From assembly GCA_004293905.1 (NCBI GenBank), contig RDZE01000025.1, positions 1-64,000 of the forward strand: DNA of 64,000 nt, in the 5' to 3' direction. The DNA is from Cytophagales bacterium. GTDB lineage: Bacteria; Bacteroidota; Bacteroidia; Cytophagales; Microscillaceae. Both the position numbers and the translations under genes were made by a program. Of the stretch, positions 61,559 to 64,000 are shown one piece after another. How positions within the stretch are numbered: position 1 is the first letter of the stretch; the number at the start of each line of letters is the position of its first letter. The notes below the pieces were generated by a model that worked only from the letters and a program-made list of their open reading frames with translations, was not told the DNA's origin and did not search any database.

Positions 61559-63529
61559 ATGTTTACATTATTTCTAAAAAAGACAAAATTATGCATTTTG
61601 TTTACTTTGGGTATTTTACATTTAAACTATGCCCAAAAACAGCCCGACGCAGTATTACAATCTTATGACCAAGAGATACAAATAATCAATGAATTGCAAT
61701 TTACTAAAAAAGAAAAATGGGTGTACATAGTACTTAACCCAAAAGGCAAATATGTAGGCGATTTCGAGGCGGGTTATGACAAAACTTTTATGCAGATAGT
61801 TCAACTTTCGGCACAAATACAAGATGCACAAGGAAATCTCATAAAAAGCTATAAAAAAGACGATTTTGGAGATGTTGCCTACCAAACAGGAGGGGCTTTC
61901 GTAGGAGATTACCGCTACAAATATATTAGTTTGCAGCATACTCAATACCCCTATACCATCACCTTTGAGCTTACAAGAAACTATAGCACATTGTTGTATT
62001 TGCCTACTTGGTATCCACAAATATACAGAGATGTTCCCACTGAAAGCAGTTCTTTTATAGTGCAAACGCCTAACACTATACCAATTGAATACAATGAAAT
62101 AATTAGGCAACTCCCTAACGCACAACAAGAATCTGCTACGGAAAGTAAAGAAAGAATTTTCCAGTGGAAAAAAACAGAAGAAGTATTGCCCAATAATCTG
62201 CAACGATATGTTTGGCAAGTCAATCATATTCCAGCCCAAAAAGACGAATATTGGATTCCAAGTAACCAAAGAGATTATATCAGGGTGCAAGTACGTAGCA
62301 GAATCTTTGGATATGGCGGTTTTCAAAATGTAAAAGTAGAAAATTGGCAAGATTTGGGCAGTTTTTTCTACCAACTCAATGAGGGCAGGCAAGACATCAG
62401 CCTCGATTTACAGAACCATGTTCGTAGTATTACAGCTAATGCTAACACCGAAATAGATAAAATCAAAACTGTATATGAATATATGCAAAGTCGCACGCGA
62501 TATGTAGGTATTCAATTGGGCATAGGAGGCTATCAGACCATGCCCGCTTCTGAGGTAGAGCAAAAAGGATATGGAGATTGCAAGGCTCTGACTAACTATA
62601 CACAAACATTGTTAAAAGCCATTGGCATCAATGCTTATTACACTTTAGTATATGGCGGCGACAACTATGATGTACCTAACATGAAATATGACTTCCCTAA
62701 TAATGCTGTCTTTAATCATGTTATTCTTTGTGTGCCACTCCAAAACCAAAAAGACACCCTATGGCTCGAGTGCACAAGCCAAAACGAAACTTGCGGATAC
62801 CTAAGCGATTTTACCAATGACAGAAATGTGCTCATTATTACCCCACAAGGAGGGAAAATAGCGAAAACAAAAAGCTATGACCAAAAACAAAATATAAGAA
62901 CACGCAAAGCAGATATCCAAATAGAGGCAGACGGAAGCATACAAGCACAAATCAAAGGCTACTATCAGGCACTACAACAATACGGAAGAGAAAATTTGAT
63001 AGATAAAACACCTGATGAGCAAAAAAAGTGGCTTTACGAAAATTTAGACATTGGCAATGCCTTCACTATCAATGAAGTAAAGTTGGTGAAAAATAAAAAC
63101 ATAATTCCCTCGATAGAAGAGCTACTTCAAATTAAGGTTTCAAAATATGCTTCTATCAGCGGAAATCGCCTTTTTTTAGTTCCCAACCTGCTAAGTAAAA
63201 TAAAGTCCATAAATAGCAGTATGGATTTGGAACGAGTAAATGATTTTTATTTTGACGACTCCAATGACTATATCAAAACCGATACACTTTTCTACACGCT
63301 TCCTCCTAACTATCAGATAGAATACAAGCCTGAAGATGTAAAAATAGAAAATGAATTTGGAAAGTACTATCGAAAAATAGAGTTTAACAACAATCAAATA
63401 GTCTATATTCGCCAATTATCCTTTAATAAGGGCTACTATTCGCAAGATAAATACAAAATATTGTATGAAATGTTCAAAAATATTGAGAAATTTGACAAGG
63501 AAAAAATTGTATTTATCAACAAACCATGA
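61559..63529 (+). CDS. Exported DUF3857/transglutaminase-like protein with intact Cys-His
   Basis: A 656-residue exported protein with the same layout as its neighbour: signal peptide ending near AQKQ, a DUF3857 domain near 50-230 and a transglutaminase fold near 270-400. Here the active-site Cys is present in [12 protein letters not shown] near 337-348, the His in FNHVILCVP near 382-390, and an acidic residue in WLECTS near 402-407. It may crosslink or cleave peptide side chains in the periplasm, as transglutaminase-fold enzymes do. Its stop overlaps the murG start by four bases, so it could be cotranscribed with the cell-wall gene. Confidence 0.8.
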   Translation: MFTLFLKKTKLCILFTLGILHLNYAQKQPDAVLQSYDQEIQIINELQFTKKEKWVYIVLNPKGKYVGDFEAGYDKTFMQIVQLSAQIQDAQGNLIKSYKKDDFGDVAYQTGGAFVGDYRYKYISLQHTQYPYTITFELTRNYSTLLYLPTWYPQIYRDVPTESSSFIVQTPNTIPIEYNEIIRQLPNAQQESATESKERIFQWKKTEEVLPNNLQRYVWQVNHIPAQKDEYWIPSNQRDYIRVQVRSRIFGYGGFQNVKVENWQDLGSFFYQLNEGRQDISLDLQNHVRSITANANTEIDKIKTVYEYMQSRTRYVGIQLGIGGYQTMPASEVEQKGYGDCKALTNYTQTLLKAIGINAYYTLVYGGDNYDVPNMKYDFPNNAVFNHVILCVPLQNQKDTLWLECTSQNETCGYLSDFTNDRNVLIITPQGGKIAKTKSYDQKQNIRTRKADIQIEADGSIQAQIKGYYQALQQYGRENLIDKTPDEQKKWLYENLDIGNAFTINEVKLVKNKNIIPSIEELLQIKVSKYASISGNRLFLVPNLLSKIKSINSSMDLERVNDFYFDDSNDYIKTDTLFYTLPPNYQIEYKPEDVKIENEFGKYYRKIEFNNNQIVYIRQLSFNKGYYSQDKYKILYEMFKNIEKFDKEKIVFINKP

Positions 63530-64000
63530 CAAAACCCAAAATCATCATCAGTGGCGGTGGCACGGGTGGGCATATCTACCCTGCCATTGCTATTGCTAAT
63601 CAATTAAAAGCTGACCAACCCCAAGCCGAAATACTCTTTGTGGGCGCAAAAGACCGTATGGAAATGGAGAAAGTACCCAAGGCAGGCTATCCTATTGAAG
63701 GGCTTTGGATTAGCGGTTTGCAAAGGAAACTTACTTTGAGTAACTTGTCTTTTCCGTTCAAACTGATGAATAGCCTAATGAAAGCGCGTCAGATTGTAAA
63801 AAAATTTAAGCCACAAGTAGCTATAGGCGTAGGCGGTTATGCAAGCGCGCCCCTGTTATGGGCGGCAACGCAAATGAAAATTCCGACACTTATTCAAGAG
63901 CAAAATGCTTTTGCGGGGCTAACCAATCAATGGTTGGGTAAAAAAGTAAATAAAGTATGTGTAGCCTATGAAGGTATGGAAAAATTTTTCCCGAAAGAAA
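63526..64000 (+). CDS. murG: UDP-GlcNAc-undecaprenoyl-pentapeptide transferase MurG, cut by window edge
   Basis: Starts at the ATG at 63526 and runs off the window. It makes lipid II from lipid I and UDP-GlcNAc on the inner side of the cytoplasmic membrane. The N-terminal [17 protein letters not shown] near residues 8-24 is the MurG glycine-rich loop with its His, and [14 protein letters not shown] near 104-117 and [13 protein letters not shown] near 124-136 are the next conserved blocks. 158 residues are visible of the usual 360. It overlaps the DUF3857 gene by four bases, which puts that gene in a possible cell-wall operon. Confidence 0.95.
   Translation, partial: MTKPKIIISGGGTGGHIYPAIAIANQLKADQPQAEILFVGAKDRMEMEKVPKAGYPIEGLWISGLQRKLTLSNLSFPFKLMNSLMKARQIVKKFKPQVAIGVGGYASAPLLWAATQMKIPTLIQEQNAFAGLTNQWLGKKVNKVCVAYEGMEKFFPKE

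Noticed and set aside
1-64000. tRNA, rRNA, CRISPR array, insertion sequences, integrase or phage genes
   Set aside because: No cloverleaf-like segment, regular spacer-repeat pattern, transposase or integrase frame was found by reading, though a covariance-model search was not possible.

Overview
The window looks like chromosome from an AT-rich member of the Bacteroidota, most plausibly a Cytophagales-like lineage. The evidence is a subtilase with a type IX secretion sorting domain, a TonB-dependent receptor with a carboxypeptidase-like N-terminal domain, a DUF5777-type beta-barrel, DUF3857 proteins, and repeated upstream copies of the Bacteroidota -7 promoter box TAnnTTTG, several with a TTTG element 19-22 bases further up. 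I cannot name the genus. I found no rRNA, tRNA, CRISPR array, insertion sequence or prophage. Genes are tightly packed, with many ATGA start/stop overlaps and several convergent pairs that share stop codons.

Layout. 1-4.8 kb: a truncated secreted protein, asnS, a TerB-like protein, a DUF3592-like membrane protein and a TPR protein whose C-terminal half looks like LemA. 4.8-10.9 kb: a tightly overlapped minus-strand operon of four genes: a TPR sensor-kinase-like protein without a recognisable H-box histidine, a pseudo-receiver protein, a GT39-like membrane glycosyltransferase and a beta-barrel protein. 10.9-15 kb: NudL-type Nudix hydrolase, metallo-beta-lactamase-fold hydrolase with mscL, an EamA transporter and two small envelope proteins. 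15-20.4 kb: yebC, hpt, adk and pyrR (nucleotide salvage and translation), a frameshifted lipoprotein amidohydrolase, and fbp. 20.5-31 kb: aspartokinase with a RimB-like protease, a BKACE enzyme, an acyl-CoA ligase, purC, a STAS protein, RNase Z, an SDR reductase, a HEIGH metalloprotease and dinB.

31-48.6 kb: TonB receptor, an NSS sodium symporter followed by an unlisted 36-residue MetS-like small subunit, rpe, a prolyl oligopeptidase, the type IX-secreted subtilase, a MORN/YwqK repeat protein, a peroxiredoxin-like protein, a membrane SpoIIE phosphatase, citrate synthase and a SlyD-type isomerase. 48.7-64 kb: a methyltransferase, an AAA ATPase, a second SpoIIE phosphatase with 4HB-HAMP-GAF sensing, a STAS/SpoIIAA-like protein, a large NHLP-type ABC exporter with no visible precursor peptide, a panE-like reductase with a membrane protein of unusual architecture, two tandem DUF3857 transglutaminase-like proteins, and the start of murG.

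Most genes are housekeeping. The parts that hang together as possible new biology are the degenerate sensor/receiver/glycosyltransferase/barrel operon, the dispersed partner-switch components (two SpoIIE phosphatases, one STAS antagonist, two paralogous SpoIIAA-like proteins), the orphan NHLP exporter, the TPR-LemA fusion and the NSS-MetS pair.
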